Positions 23,640 to 32,186 are shown, counted from the first letter of the stretch. The stretch is DNA of 64,000 nt from Kaistella antarctica (GCF_900109615.1 NZ_FOIX01000001.1:496001-560000); one strand, 5' to 3'. Translations and numbers: made by a program. Notes: generated from the sequence alone by a model not told the origin.

Positions 23640-24083
23640 ATGAAAAAGCTACTTTTAGTTTGCTCTATGTTCTTCATCGGACAAATGGCGTTTGCACAAG
23701 CTTGGCAAGGAAAAGGAGATCAGAAAATCCAGGTTGGATTTAACGGTTGGGGATACGGAACGGGTATTACTGCAACTTATGATTATGGTTTATCTAAATT
23801 AATTTCAGTTGGTGCTGGAGCTAATTTTTTCTTTGACCATGACGATGACAAATATGCAGATGATGACTTTGGAGTATTCGGTAGATTAAACTTTCACTTA
23901 CAAGGACCATTAGGATTACCTTCAAACTGGGACATTTATCCAGGTGTTGATTTAGGTCTTTTAGGTAAAAGCGGAACTTATTTTGGAGCACACGTAGGAG
24001 TTAGATATTTCTTCAACAATAACGTTGGTTTATTCCTTGAAGCGGGTAACAACGGAAGCATCGGAGTTTCTTTCAACTTGTAA
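23640..24083 (+). CDS. DUF6646-like small outer-membrane beta-barrel protein
   Basis: 147 residues with a signal peptide ending AFAQ, then alternating polar/aromatic strands (QVGFNGWGYGTGITATYDYG, LISVGAGANFFF, GAHVGVRYFF) and a terminal Leu. This is the composition of a small beta barrel. I associate it with DUF6646, without certainty. A loop has an Asp-rich stretch (DHDDDKYADDD) that could bind cations. It is closed by its own terminator. Confidence 0.65.
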   Translation: MKKLLLVCSMFFIGQMAFAQAWQGKGDQKIQVGFNGWGYGTGITATYDYGLSKLISVGAGANFFFDHDDDKYADDDFGVFGRLNFHLQGPLGLPSNWDIYPGVDLGLLGKSGTYFGAHVGVRYFFNNNVGLFLEAGNNGSIGVSFNL

Positions 24084-24103
24084 GAAATTACGGCATATCA
24101 GAC

Positions 24104-24133
24104 AAAAGGTTCTCATTTTGAGAGCCTTTTTTA
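24104..24133 (+). terminator. Intrinsic terminator after the DUF6646-like gene
   Basis: AAAAGGTTCTCA (24104-24115) pairs with TGAGAGCCTTTT (24119-24130) with one wobble, followed by TTT. Confidence 0.85.
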
Positions 24134-24193
24134 TTTGGCATCGTTTTGATAAATTGTATCTTCGCAATCTTTAAAATAATTTAAACAAATTCA

Positions 24194-25561
24194 ATGACGT
24201 TAATACAGTTATTTCAATTTATATTGAGCATCTCAATTCTGGTGATTCTGCACGAATTGGGACATTTTATTCCCGCTAAACTTTTCAAAACTAAAGTAGA
24301 AAAATTCTATCTCTTCTTTGATCCCTATTTTTCATTGTTCAAAACAAAAATCGGCGGTACCGAATATGGAATCGGTTGGTTGCCTTTCGGTGGATACGTG
24401 AAAATTGCCGGAATGGTCGACGAAAGCATGGATACGGAGCAGTTGAAAAAACCAGCTGAACCTTGGGAGTTCCGTAGTAAGCCAGCTTGGCAACGATTAA
24501 TCATCATGTTAGGTGGAGTTACCGTTAACTTTTTCTTGGCTTGGGCTATTTACTCTTCTTTAAGTTATTTTAAAGGGGAAAAATTTCACGATAATGCCAA
24601 ATTCGAAAACGGAATTTCTGTAAAACCTGCGGGTCAAAAAATGGGTTTAAAGAGTGGTGATAAAATTCTTAAGATTGATGGTAAACCAGCCGATAGAATG
24701 GAAACATCAACCATTAATATGCTTTTTGCAAATAATGTAACGGTTCTTAGAGATGGTAAAGAAGTTACTTTCGATGTGAACGAAGACGGTGTTGCCGCGG
24801 TGTTGGCAGAGAATGAAGTGAAGTTGTATTTCGGTCCACGTTACCCAGTTGTGATCGATAGTCTTTTACCAAAAGGTCCCGCCCAAGCAGCAGGTTTATT
24901 GAAAGGTGATAAAATTGTGGGAATTGACGGGAAGTCAGTACGATTCTTTGATGAATTAGGACCTCAGCTGGCGCAATTAAAAAATCAAGATATTGTTTTA
25001 GATGTGGAGAGAAATAGTTCTCCTATCGTCGATGGACAAAGTAGCGCAACGTTAGAAAAAGTTAATGTAAAAGTTAATAATGAAGGAATGCTTGGGTTCG
25101 CAGCTGATACTTCGATCGCGCAAAAAGAGTTTGAGAAAACGCTGGTAGTGAAAAGTTATACCCTTGCCGAAGCAATACCAAGAGGACTGACCAGAACAAT
25201 TGATGTTCTGACCATGCAAATCAAGCAATTTAAGATCGTATTCAATACCAAAACTGAAGGTTACAAAAAAGTTTCCGGACCTATTGGAATTATTAAAATG
25301 ATGCCTGAGTCTGTCGACTGGGAGTTTTTCTGGGGCTTTACAGCCATGTTTTCGGTTTGGTTGGCATTTCTTAATTTAATTCCGATTCCGGGCTTAGACG
25401 GTGGACACGTGGTTTTCACCCTCTGGGAAATGATTACTGGAAAACCAGTTCCGCAAAAAGTTTTAGAAAATGCACAAATGGTAGGAGTCATTTTCCTAAT
25501 GGGACTGATGGTTCTGATCTTCGGAAATGATATTTTAAAATGGATTACCGGAAAATTTTAA
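24194..25561 (+). CDS. rseP: RseP-type site-2 zinc metalloprotease
   Basis: 455 residues with four predicted membrane segments. The zinc site HELGH (His20, Glu21, His24) is in the first, and the distal LNLIPIPGLDGGH in the third holds the third ligand. Two PDZ-like regions lie between (about 125-290). It cleaves membrane anchors such as anti-sigma factors or signal-peptide remnants inside the bilayer. TATCTTCG near 24157, with a TTG at 24134-24136, is a one-mismatch promoter candidate. No other envelope-stress gene is adjacent. Confidence 0.95.
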   Translation: MTLIQLFQFILSISILVILHELGHFIPAKLFKTKVEKFYLFFDPYFSLFKTKIGGTEYGIGWLPFGGYVKIAGMVDESMDTEQLKKPAEPWEFRSKPAWQRLIIMLGGVTVNFFLAWAIYSSLSYFKGEKFHDNAKFENGISVKPAGQKMGLKSGDKILKIDGKPADRMETSTINMLFANNVTVLRDGKEVTFDVNEDGVAAVLAENEVKLYFGPRYPVVIDSLLPKGPAQAAGLLKGDKIVGIDGKSVRFFDELGPQLAQLKNQDIVLDVERNSSPIVDGQSSATLEKVNVKVNNEGMLGFAADTSIAQKEFEKTLVVKSYTLAEAIPRGLTRTIDVLTMQIKQFKIVFNTKTEGYKKVSGPIGIIKMMPESVDWEFFWGFTAMFSVWLAFLNLIPIPGLDGGHVVFTLWEMITGKPVPQKVLENAQMVGVIFLMGLMVLIFGNDILKWITGKF

Positions 25562-25579
25562 AAATAGTCAGAAAATATT

Positions 25580-25609
25580 TTGGCAGTTCTAAAAAAGGTT
25601 TTATATTTG
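25580..25609 (+). promoter_or_regulatory. Promoter of tRNA-Asn
   Basis: TTG at 25580-25582 and TATATTTG at 25602-25609 with 19 bases between fit the Bacteroidota TTG/TAnnTTTG consensus. It lies 26 bases before the mature tRNA, after the end of rseP. Confidence 0.8.
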
Positions 25610-25635
25610 CAGACGCTTAGCGCAAAGAGCAACAC

Positions 25636-25709
25636 TCCTCTTTAGCTCAGTTGGTTAGAGCATCTGACTGTTAATCAGAGGGTCCTTGGTTCGAGCCCAA
25701 GAAGAGGAG
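25636..25709 (+). tRNA. tRNA-Asn (anticodon GTT)
   Basis: 74 bases with a 7-base acceptor stem (TCCTCTT/AAGAGGA), D arm TTAGCTCAGTTGG, anticodon arm TCTGA-CTGTTAA-TCAGA with GTT at 25670-25672, and T arm GGTTCGAGCCC. The discriminator base is G. The CCA end is not encoded. It has its own promoter and terminator. This is the only tRNA found in the window. Confidence 0.97.
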
Positions 25710-25711
25710 CA

Positions 25712-25741
25712 AAACCATCACAGAAATGTGGTGGTTTTTTT
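25712..25741 (+). terminator. Intrinsic terminator of tRNA-Asn
   Basis: AAACCATCAC (25712-25721) pairs with GTGGTGGTTT (25728-25737), followed by TTTT. Confidence 0.85.
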
Positions 25742-25862
25742 GTAGTTTTAAATCAGATAAATTTGATGTTATGTCGTTGAATTGCAGTTGAGTCAACAGG
25801 TATTACACATTCTATTATTCGACTTATTAATTGCATTTATTAAAGAGAAAAAAATAAGCCGA
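25742..25862. other. Gap with no recognised feature
   Basis: Part of the 331-base gene-free stretch between rseP and the next gene. Beyond the tRNA and the two terminators I see no ORF, repeat or promoter here that I can support. Confidence 0.5.
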
Positions 25863-25894
25863 CAAAAAAACCCATCTCTCGATGGGTTTTTTTT
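25863..25894. terminator. Intrinsic terminator after the 25893-26453 gene
   Basis: AAAACCCATC (25867-25876) pairs with GATGGGTTTT (25881-25890) around a TCTC loop. A and T tracts flank both sides, so it can act on either strand; it serves the minus-strand gene. Confidence 0.85.
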
Positions 25895-26453
25895 ATTCAA
25901 ATTGCATTGTTAGAGGAACTGAAAGTACGGATCGAACTGGAATACCATTATATTCTGCCGGTTTCCATTTTCCCTTGTTCAATATATCGTAAAGCGTAAT
26001 AATCGTTAAAAGATTAAACTCCCGATAATCCCCAATAGCGGTAACATTACTAACATTGCCATTTTCGTCTACAAGAAACCGAGCTATCGTGCGTGCAACG
26101 CCGCCTTCTATGGTTACAGCATCCGTATCAAAGTTGTGCGAAATTAAACTTCGAAAACCATTGATGCCAGTTTCATACTCAGGTTGTTTTGTAACTTGGC
26201 TCTGATAGATCATTACATCTACTTTTTTCTCTGCTTTCTGAATTTCTTTTATAGCAAGCTCATAACCGTCAAGTCGGTCCATGATAATCTTTACCTCTTC
26301 TTTTTTTCTTTCGATATTATAAACCTTCTGGTATTTTTCAGAGATCTCTTTAGCTTGTTGGTTATATGTATGATTTAATTCCGCAACTTTTGAAAGCTGA
26401 GCATCATGAATTAAAAAAGACAGAACGCTAAGAAGGATAAACGCTTTTTTCAT
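25893..26453 (-). CDS. Secreted TonB-C-like protein with coiled-coil N terminus
   Basis: 186 residues from the ATG at 26453, which begins the signal peptide MKKAFILLSVLSFLIHDAQ. A longer ORF exists upstream, but it overlaps pepT and lacks this feature. Residues about 30-80 are helical and charged (EKYQKVYNIERKKEEV). The C terminus shows the TonB-C pattern (TIARFLVDENGNVSNVTAIG, KWKPAEYNGIPVRSVLSVPLTMQFE). It is a fourth member of the small TonB-C-like set in this window. It starts 2 bases after the pepT stop. Confidence 0.65.
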   Translation of the reverse strand: MKKAFILLSVLSFLIHDAQLSKVAELNHTYNQQAKEISEKYQKVYNIERKKEEVKIIMDRLDGYELAIKEIQKAEKKVDVMIYQSQVTKQPEYETGINGFRSLISHNFDTDAVTIEGGVARTIARFLVDENGNVSNVTAIGDYREFNLLTIITLYDILNKGKWKPAEYNGIPVRSVLSVPLTMQFE

Positions 26454-26455
26454 TC

Positions 26456-27715
26456 TTATCGCTTCTTCACTGCTCTCGCAATATTGACGATCACTTTCAC
26501 CGCTTTCTCCATTGACTCTAAACACACGTATTCATAAGGCCCATGGAAGTTGATTCCGCCCGCAAAAATGTTCGGGCAAGGTAAACCCATATAAGAAAGC
26601 TGCGCGCCGTCCGTGCCACCGCGAATAGCTTTTATTTTAGGTTCAATGTTGGCATCTTTCATCGCTTGTTCAGCAATATCCACAATGTGCATTTTTCCTT
26701 CGAACTGTTGTTTCATGTTGCGATATTGCTCTTTGATTTCAATTTCTGCCGTGCCTTCTCCAAATTTTTTGTTGAAGTCTGCCACAACATCAGTGATGTG
26801 TTTTTTCCTTGCTACAAATTTTTCGTTATCATGATCGCGAATGATGTATTGAATTTTCGCTTCAGAAACATCTGCTTTAATATCCATTAAATGATAGAAA
26901 CCTTCAAAACCTTTAGTTGTAGAGGGAGTTTCATTTGCAGGAAGCATTTGAACAAATTCTGCTGCCAGTAAAGAAGCATTAACCATTTTACCAATCGCAT
27001 ATCCTGGATGAACGCTTAATCCGTGAATTTTTACCACTGCTCCAGCAGCATTAAAGTTTTCATATTCCAGTTCACCAACTTCGCTACCATCCATAGTGTA
27101 GGCCCATTCTGCTCCGAATTTCTTCACATCGAATTTGTGTGCGCCTCTACCAATTTCTTCGTCTGGCGTAAATCCAATGGCGATTCTGCCATGTTTAATT
27201 TCAGGATGTGCCAGTAAATATTCTGCAGCAGTAACGATTTCGGCAATTCCGGCTTTATCATCCGCACCGAGTAAAGAAGTCCCATCTGTCGTAATTAAAG
27301 TTTTGCCGACGTAATCTTTTAATGTTTCGAATTTCTTAGGCGAAAGCGTAAATCCAGTTTCTTTGTTCAAGATTAAATCACCTCCATCATAATCATCCCA
27401 AATTTGAGGTTTCACATTTTCTCCATTAAAGTCAGGAGAAGTGTCATAATGCGAGATAAATCCAACTACTGGCTCATCATCATTTTCTAAATTGGAGGGA
27501 ACATACGCGTAGATATAGCCATGCTCGTCCATAGAAACATCACTTAATCCTAGTGTTTTTAATTCTTCGAAAATATATTTTGCAATATCCCACTGTTGGG
27601 GAGTAGAAGGAGTGGACTCGCTTTCTGGGTCACTCGTAGAATATATTTTGACATAATTAATAAATCGGTTTTGTAACTTTAGTTTCCAGTCGAGATTAAA
27701 ATCTAGGGTTGTCAT
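26456..27715 (-). CDS. pepT: Peptidase T (tripeptide aminopeptidase)
   Basis: 419 residues of the M20 family. The metal ligands appear in SHYDTSPDFNG (His, Asp), GADDKAG (bridging Asp), TPDEEIGRG (catalytic Glu pair) and TMDGSE. The C-terminal IRGGTDGAQLSYMGLPCPN gives the last ligand region. PepT removes the N-terminal residue from tripeptides in the cytoplasm and works with other peptidases in peptide utilisation. Full length for the family. The small TonB-C-like gene follows on the same strand. Confidence 0.95.
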   Translation of the reverse strand: MTTLDFNLDWKLKLQNRFINYVKIYSTSDPESESTPSTPQQWDIAKYIFEELKTLGLSDVSMDEHGYIYAYVPSNLENDDEPVVGFISHYDTSPDFNGENVKPQIWDDYDGGDLILNKETGFTLSPKKFETLKDYVGKTLITTDGTSLLGADDKAGIAEIVTAAEYLLAHPEIKHGRIAIGFTPDEEIGRGAHKFDVKKFGAEWAYTMDGSEVGELEYENFNAAGAVVKIHGLSVHPGYAIGKMVNASLLAAEFVQMLPANETPSTTKGFEGFYHLMDIKADVSEAKIQYIIRDHDNEKFVARKKHITDVVADFNKKFGEGTAEIEIKEQYRNMKQQFEGKMHIVDIAEQAMKDANIEPKIKAIRGGTDGAQLSYMGLPCPNIFAGGINFHGPYEYVCLESMEKAVKVIVNIARAVKKR

Positions 27716-27871
27716 AAGCTTGTTTTTAACAAAGTTAAAATTTTAGCTTGATGATTCGGTAAATTCGTCGGAATTATTTTCGTTCTTTTATCCGTTAATT
27801 TTATTTAAATATTTAAAATTCAACGCTTTAAAAATTATCATTAATTATTTAGACGTTTTTTAAAGTTTTGG

Positions 27872-27879
27872 TATATTTG
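27872..27879 (+). promoter_or_regulatory. Candidate -7 box of hmgL
   Basis: TATATTTG matches TAnnTTTG and lies 19 bases before the hmgL start. No exact TTG is seen at the usual distance; a T-run is present there instead. Confidence 0.5.
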
Positions 27880-27898
27880 AGAAAATCAAAAAATAGAA

Positions 27899-28747
27899 AT
27901 GTTTTTAACCGAATGTCCGCGAGATGCCATGCAAGGTTGGGGAGAATTTATCCCGACCCAGAAGAAGATTGACTACCTTAATTCATTAATGGACGTGGGT
28001 TTCGATGTCCTCGATTGTGCCAGTTTTGTATCTCCGAAAGCTATTCCTCAAATGGCAGATTCGGGAACCGTGATTGATGAGATTGATAAAGGTATTTCAA
28101 ATACGAAACTTTCAGTGATCGTTGCCAATTACCGCGGAGCACAGAAAGCGCTTAGTCATCAAGCAGTAGATATCATTGGTTTTCCTTTTTCTATTTCTGA
28201 AACTTTTCAATTTAGAAACACCAACAAAAATCAGGAAGAAGCTTTTAATGATATTAAAAAAATCACTCAACTTTTAGAATCAGATGGCCGCGTTTTAAAC
28301 GTTTACTTTTCAATGGCGTTCGGAAATCCTTACGGTGAAATGTGGAAAGCAGCAGACGTTGATTATTGGGCAGAACGGTTTAATGATATCGGCATTAAAA
28401 ATATTTTACTTTCAGACACCACAGGAACGGGGACGCTGGAGCAAATAGAATTGCTTTTTAAAACCATTCCGGCAAAATATCCTAGCATCGATTTTGGCGC
28501 TCATTTTCACAACCGCTATGAAGATTCTTACAAAAAATTAAAAGCAGCCTACGATAATGGTTGTCGCAGATTTGATTCTGCCATAAAAGGAATCGGCGGT
28601 TGTCCTATGGCAAAAGACGATTTAGTCGGAAATATGCCCACGGAACAAGTGATTAATTTTATGGCCTCGGAGGGAGTCGATCATACCTTAAACTTACTTA
28701 ATTTCGAGAGTGCTTATAATAAGGCAAAAGATATTTTTCATTTTTAA
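27899..28747 (+). CDS. Hydroxymethylglutaryl-CoA lyase
   Basis: 282 residues of the HMGL-like TIM-barrel family. TECPRDAMQGW at the N terminus gives the metal/substrate Arg-Asp pair. HFHNRYEDS holds the metal-binding His residues, and GIGGCPMAKDDLVGN is the signature loop with the catalytic Cys. It splits HMG-CoA into acetyl-CoA and acetoacetate at the end of leucine breakdown. The last 34 codons (28643-28747) are repeated, in diverged form, at 29832-29936, on the far side of the following TPR gene. Confidence 0.92.
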   Translation: MFLTECPRDAMQGWGEFIPTQKKIDYLNSLMDVGFDVLDCASFVSPKAIPQMADSGTVIDEIDKGISNTKLSVIVANYRGAQKALSHQAVDIIGFPFSISETFQFRNTNKNQEEAFNDIKKITQLLESDGRVLNVYFSMAFGNPYGEMWKAADVDYWAERFNDIGIKNILLSDTTGTGTLEQIELLFKTIPAKYPSIDFGAHFHNRYEDSYKKLKAAYDNGCRRFDSAIKGIGGCPMAKDDLVGNMPTEQVINFMASEGVDHTLNLLNFESAYNKAKDIFHF

Positions 28748-28750
28748 TTT

Positions 28751-29767
28751 ATGAAACGTTCATTGTTATTTTTATTACTCACCTTCTTTTCTTTTAGTTT
28801 TTCTCAAACTATAAAACTGCAGTTTGAAGCAGGTAATTTTGATGAACTTGTAAAGAATAAATTTAATATGGAGAGATTAAGCGGAGAAGAACTTTATTAT
28901 ATTGGTTATGCATTTTTTAGAAAACAAGATGATCATAAGGCGATAGAATTTTATGATAAAGCCTTAATCAAAGGTTTTAATAATCCTAATATTTATTTTC
29001 AAAAGGGTCTATCAGAAGTTTATATTAATAAATATAGTGATGCAATAAAAAGTTTCAATACAGCAATTTCGTTGGAACCAAAAGCGGAATTCTACATTGA
29101 GAAAGGAAGGGTTTACAAATTACAAAAGATGCGAGCCGAAGAAATTGCAACATATTTGGTTGGTTTGGGAAATGCGGAAAAAGTTAAATTCTACATAGAG
29201 TTGATAAAGGTTGCAGGAAATTTTTACTATGCTGAAACAGAAGAATTTGCAAGAGCTGTTGAAGTATATAAAAATGGCATCTCTAATTTTCCTCATGAAT
29301 ACAGTTTCTATGAAAAAGTTATTAAGTCATTAAATGCTCAAAATAAATTTGCTGAAGCTGACTTGTATTTTAAAAAAATGAGGGATTTATATAATGAAAA
29401 GCTTTTATCAGAAGATATGATGACTTTTAAATCTATTGCTGTAGATGAATTTAATTGGAAAGGACAATGGTTAAATAGTTTCAAATCTTTTGAAGCCCCC
29501 AAACACTCGTTGGAATCTTTGTATGTGGTTTATCTTATTGACAAATCAGGTGACAAAATTGAAAGAAAATTTAACGTTGAAAAGACGGATAAATTTGCGG
29601 AAAGTGATCCTCAATATGTGATTTGTGAAGAGTTGAAAAATAGTCACAATACATATCCGATTGGTTTTAAAGATGGAAATTTTAATTTGCAAGAGTTAAG
29701 AGAAGCAATTATAGAAATTTTAAGTAAAAATCAGAAGCCCACGGCATCAGTAAGTTTCACACACTAA
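28751..29767 (+). CDS. Secreted TPR protein, probable acquired cargo
   Basis: 338 residues with a signal peptide (MKRSLLFLLLTFFSFSFSQ). Residues about 45-225 contain several TPR-like helix pairs (GYAFFRKQDDHKAIEFYDKALIKG, SEVYINKYSDAIKSFNTAISLEP). The C-terminal third is not recognised. It starts 3 bases after the hmgL stop, and a diverged duplicate of the hmgL end follows 64 bases downstream. By eye the gene is more A/T-rich than its neighbours. This fits an insertion that restored the hmgL 3' end. Function unknown. Confidence 0.75.
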   Translation: MKRSLLFLLLTFFSFSFSQTIKLQFEAGNFDELVKNKFNMERLSGEELYYIGYAFFRKQDDHKAIEFYDKALIKGFNNPNIYFQKGLSEVYINKYSDAIKSFNTAISLEPKAEFYIEKGRVYKLQKMRAEEIATYLVGLGNAEKVKFYIELIKVAGNFYYAETEEFARAVEVYKNGISNFPHEYSFYEKVIKSLNAQNKFAEADLYFKKMRDLYNEKLLSEDMMTFKSIAVDEFNWKGQWLNSFKSFEAPKHSLESLYVVYLIDKSGDKIERKFNVEKTDKFAESDPQYVICEELKNSHNTYPIGFKDGNFNLQELREAIIEILSKNQKPTASVSFTH

Positions 29768-29831
29768 TCTGTTAATTTGGGATCGATATTAATCTATAAA
29801 ATTGTATTTACGATTAATATATTAAATTCAT

Positions 29832-29936
29832 GAGAAAATCATTAATTTTCTACCGGCTGAAAAAATTGACGACTTTTCAAATTTACTTAATTTCGAGAGT
29901 GCTTCTAATAAGGCAAATGTTATTTTTCATTTCTAA
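29832..29936 (+). pseudogene. Remnant of a second HMG-CoA lyase 3' end
   Basis: 34 codons plus TAA align without gaps to the end of hmgL (28643-28747). About 21 of 34 residues agree by eye. The last 55 bases or so are nearly identical (about five differences), while the first half is diverged. No start or upstream part of the gene is present. It is a broken C-terminal fragment, either a duplication or, more likely given the uneven divergence, part of a foreign hmgL allele. Confidence 0.8.
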
Positions 29937-30015
29937 TAGTATTTAAAGTAAAACAGAAGTAATATCGTAAAAGTTAAACGAATTCATTATCTTTATCTTA
30001 AAATAAACTTAAGCT

Positions 30016-30417
30016 ATGACTTCAAAAATGACCTATTTAGGCGACTTTAAAATCGTTTCGCAACACGAGAAATCAGGCGCCACTATTACAACCTGCGCTC
30101 CATTAAGAGAGGGTGGAACCTCAGAGTTTTTCTCACCGTCGGATATATTCGGAATTTCTTTCGGCCAGTCAATGTTAATGGCAGTTGCAGTTTTAGGCGA
30201 GCCAAGAGGAATCTCCATTAAAGGCGCCACGTGTGAATTAAAAAAATCAACTCATCCTCAACCGAAGAGAATCGGAACTATTTTTTGCATCGTAAGAATT
30301 CCTGGAAAGTTTACACCTGAAGAAAAGAAATTCATCGAAGATACTGCTTTGAATTGCCCAGTTGCTTTGTCGATACACCCAACCGTACAAAGAACGGTAC
30401 TATTCGAATTCGAATAA
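30016..30417 (+). CDS. OsmC-family protein
   Basis: 133 residues. The layout is that of OsmC/Ohr-like proteins: an N-terminal beta sheet (GATITTCAPL...GGTSEFFSPSDIFGISFGQSMLMAVAVL), central helix, and a C-terminal NCPVALSIHP, where one Cys of the peroxidatic pair normally lies. Candidate Cys residues also occur in TTCAP and ATCELKK, so the usual Ohr arrangement is not clear. The family reduces organic hydroperoxides, or is structural in non-catalytic members. It ends at a terminator shared with the convergent SufT-like gene. Confidence 0.75.
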   Translation: MTSKMTYLGDFKIVSQHEKSGATITTCAPLREGGTSEFFSPSDIFGISFGQSMLMAVAVLGEPRGISIKGATCELKKSTHPQPKRIGTIFCIVRIPGKFTPEEKKFIEDTALNCPVALSIHPTVQRTVLFEFE

Positions 30418-30436
30418 TAACATTGCATATAATTAA

Positions 30437-30468
30437 AAATGCCAGAGATTTCTGGCATTTGTTTTTTT
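30437..30468. terminator. Bidirectional intrinsic terminator
   Basis: AAATGCCAGA (30437-30446) pairs with TCTGGCATTT (30451-30460), between the convergent OsmC and SufT-like genes. Confidence 0.85.
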
Positions 30469-30794
30469 TAGATCATTCCCAATTCGAATCGGGCTTCTTC
30501 ACTCATCATATCTTTGTTCCAAGAAGGTTCAAAGGTGAGTTCCAAATCTACTTCCACTACATCTTCAACTTCCGATACGGTCTGTCTGACTTCTGCTGGC
30601 ATACTTTCCGCGACTGGGCAGTTAGGTGTGGTTAAAGTCATAATCACTTTTACTTTACCTTCATCCGAAATCTGTACGTCGTAAATTAATCCTAATTCAT
30701 AAATGTCAACCGGGATTTCTGGATCATAAACCGTTTTAAGGGCAACAATAATATTTTCGCCGATTTCGGCAATTTTTTCATCTGTATAATTCAT
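30468..30794 (-). CDS. SufT/MIP18-like (DUF59) Fe-S maturation protein
   Basis: 108 residues of the DUF59 family. TVYDPEIPVDIYELGLIYDV and LTTPNCPVAESMP carry the conserved Asp-Pro-Glu and the Cys implicated in Fe-S delivery, followed by the VEVDLELTFEPSW closing strand. Stand-alone SufT-type proteins help insert Fe-S clusters into client proteins. It lies in a compact minus-strand run with a nuclease, a CsaA-type chaperone and a cytochrome, not with the suf genes. Confidence 0.88.
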   Translation of the reverse strand: MNYTDEKIAEIGENIIVALKTVYDPEIPVDIYELGLIYDVQISDEGKVKVIMTLTTPNCPVAESMPAEVRQTVSEVEDVVEVDLELTFEPSWNKDMMSEEARFELGMI

Positions 30795-30809
30795 TCTAAT
30801 TGGGAACCT

Positions 30810-31508
30810 TTAGTTTTCACTTTTTTCTAATAAATCTTCCTGACGCATGCGCCGAAAAACATTTGCCAAAGTTAAGACATCTTTTTCACAATATTGAACG
30901 ATTCTAAATAAGTCTTTCTCTATATAGTAGATTGATGCTACCATTGAACCATCGATATCGTCTTTTGGTGTTGGGATTCCGAAAAGATGAGCAAGTAGTT
31001 CCAGAGAAATAAATGATTTGTAATCACCGAATTTCCAAAGTTCCATCGTATCTAAATGTGGGATTTCCCACGGTTTTTTTCCAAACATTTGAAAGGGAAG
31101 GGGCGGTTGCATTCCATTAATTAAAAATCGTCTGGCAATCCAGGGGAAATCAAACTCTTTTCCGTTGTGCGCACAGAGAATAACGTCACGTAATTTAGGT
31201 CGGTTGAAAATTTCTCCAAATTCTTCTAAAAGCTTTTTCTCATCGTCACCATAAAAGCTCTTAATCATCAACTTCCCACTCTTTTCGATAATGCCAACGG
31301 AGATGCAAATGATCTTACCGAACTCCGCCATAATTCCGCCTCTCTCATTATAGTAATCTTTTGCCGTAAACTCTTCTTTACGCTGAAATTTTGTTTTCTT
31401 ATCCCAAAGATATTGCTCGGTTTCATCCAATTCGCTCCAATTACCGAACTGAGGAACGGTTTCAATATCCAGAAATAATACTTTTTCTAAAGAAATGTTT
31501 TGTATCAT
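30810..31508 (-). CDS. PolB-like 3'-5' exonuclease
   Basis: 232 residues of the DEDDy type related to the proofreading domain of family-B polymerases. FLDIETVPQFG (Asp, Glu), CAHNGKEFDFPWIARR (Asp) and the last YCEKDVLTLA (Asp after Tyr) are the Exo I, II and III motifs. No polymerase domain follows, so it is a free-standing nuclease for DNA repair or RNA trimming; the substrate is not known. It starts 11 bases after the stop of the CsaA gene. Confidence 0.85.
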   Translation of the reverse strand: MIQNISLEKVLFLDIETVPQFGNWSELDETEQYLWDKKTKFQRKEEFTAKDYYNERGGIMAEFGKIICISVGIIEKSGKLMIKSFYGDDEKKLLEEFGEIFNRPKLRDVILCAHNGKEFDFPWIARRFLINGMQPPLPFQMFGKKPWEIPHLDTMELWKFGDYKSFISLELLAHLFGIPTPKDDIDGSMVASIYYIEKDLFRIVQYCEKDVLTLANVFRRMRQEDLLEKSEN

Positions 31509-31519
31509 AATTTTAGGTT

Positions 31520-31861
31520 TTAGCCGATAGGTAATCCGTTTGCTGTTGGTGCTGTGGTGGTCAGAATCGTTACTTCTTGCTTTTCACCGATAACACCTAA
31601 AACCAAACATTCACTAAAGAAGTTAGCAATCTGTTTCTTAGGGAAATTTACAATAGCGATAATCTGCTTTCCGATAAGGTCGTCACTTGTATATAAATCA
31701 GTAATCTGAGCGGAAGATTTTTTAATTCCTAAATCACCAAAATCAATTTCCACTTGATAGGAAGGATTTCGAGCTGCAGGAAAATCAGAAACTGAAACAA
31801 TTGTCCCGGTTCTAATGTCAAGTTTTTCAAAATCGCTCCATTTAATTTCGGGCTTAAGCAT
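31520..31861 (-). CDS. CsaA-like tRNA-binding-domain protein
   Basis: 113 residues, a stand-alone OB-fold tRNA-binding domain (IKWSDFEKLDIRTGTIVSV, YQVEIDFGDLGIKKSSAQIT, GLPIG at the C terminus). The length and the closing ALP/GLP-I-G are typical of CsaA, proposed as a chaperone in protein export in Bacillus, and of related tRNA-binding proteins. The role in this organism is not shown. It is in the same strand run as the exonuclease. Confidence 0.85.
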   Translation of the reverse strand: MLKPEIKWSDFEKLDIRTGTIVSVSDFPAARNPSYQVEIDFGDLGIKKSSAQITDLYTSDDLIGKQIIAIVNFPKKQIANFFSECLVLGVIGEKQEVTILTTTAPTANGLPIG

Positions 31862-31871
31862 TACTTCAAAT

Positions 31872-32186
31872 TTATTTTTTCACAGAAACGATATAATTAT
31901 AAACCATCTCATGTTGCTTCTCATTTAATTTTGCTTGCGGCGCCATAGCATTCATTATGCCGACCCAATCCTGCGCATTGTGATCGGTAGGATTGGGTAA
32001 ATCATGACACTTCCCACAAGTATTATCGAAAATAACTTTTCCTTGCGCAAGATGTTCAGCCGTGATCATATTGGTTCCAGCTACTGCCGTTTTAGGAGTG
32101 CATGAAGATGTAAACGCAACAGCTGCAATAGCACCGATTAAAAAAAGAAAACGGAGGTTTGTTGGTTTTGGTTTTTTCAATTTCAT
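31872..32186 (-). CDS. Cytochrome c-type lipoprotein
   Basis: 104 residues. The basic N terminus and hydrophobic segment end in lipobox TSSC (Cys29). A single class-I-like haem site CGKCH is at residues 57-61, with a later Met (IMNAM) as possible axial ligand. It would be a small monohaem electron carrier on the periplasmic side. It is first of the run that includes CsaA, the PolB-like nuclease and SufT-like protein. Partner redox enzyme unknown. Confidence 0.85.
   Translation of the reverse strand: MKLKKPKPTNLRFLFLIGAIAAVAFTSSCTPKTAVAGTNMITAEHLAQGKVIFDNTCGKCHDLPNPTDHNAQDWVGIMNAMAPQAKLNEKQHEMVYNYIVSVKK

Noticed and set aside
26454-26525. N-terminal extension of the TonB-C-like gene into pepT
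   Set aside because: It lacks signal-peptide character and overlaps pepT by 70 bases; the ATG at 26453 starts a clean signal peptide.
29823-29936. Short ORF starting at an ATG near 29830 as a real gene
   Set aside because: The only informative frame is the hmgL-like one, which has no start; the other frame is a by-product.
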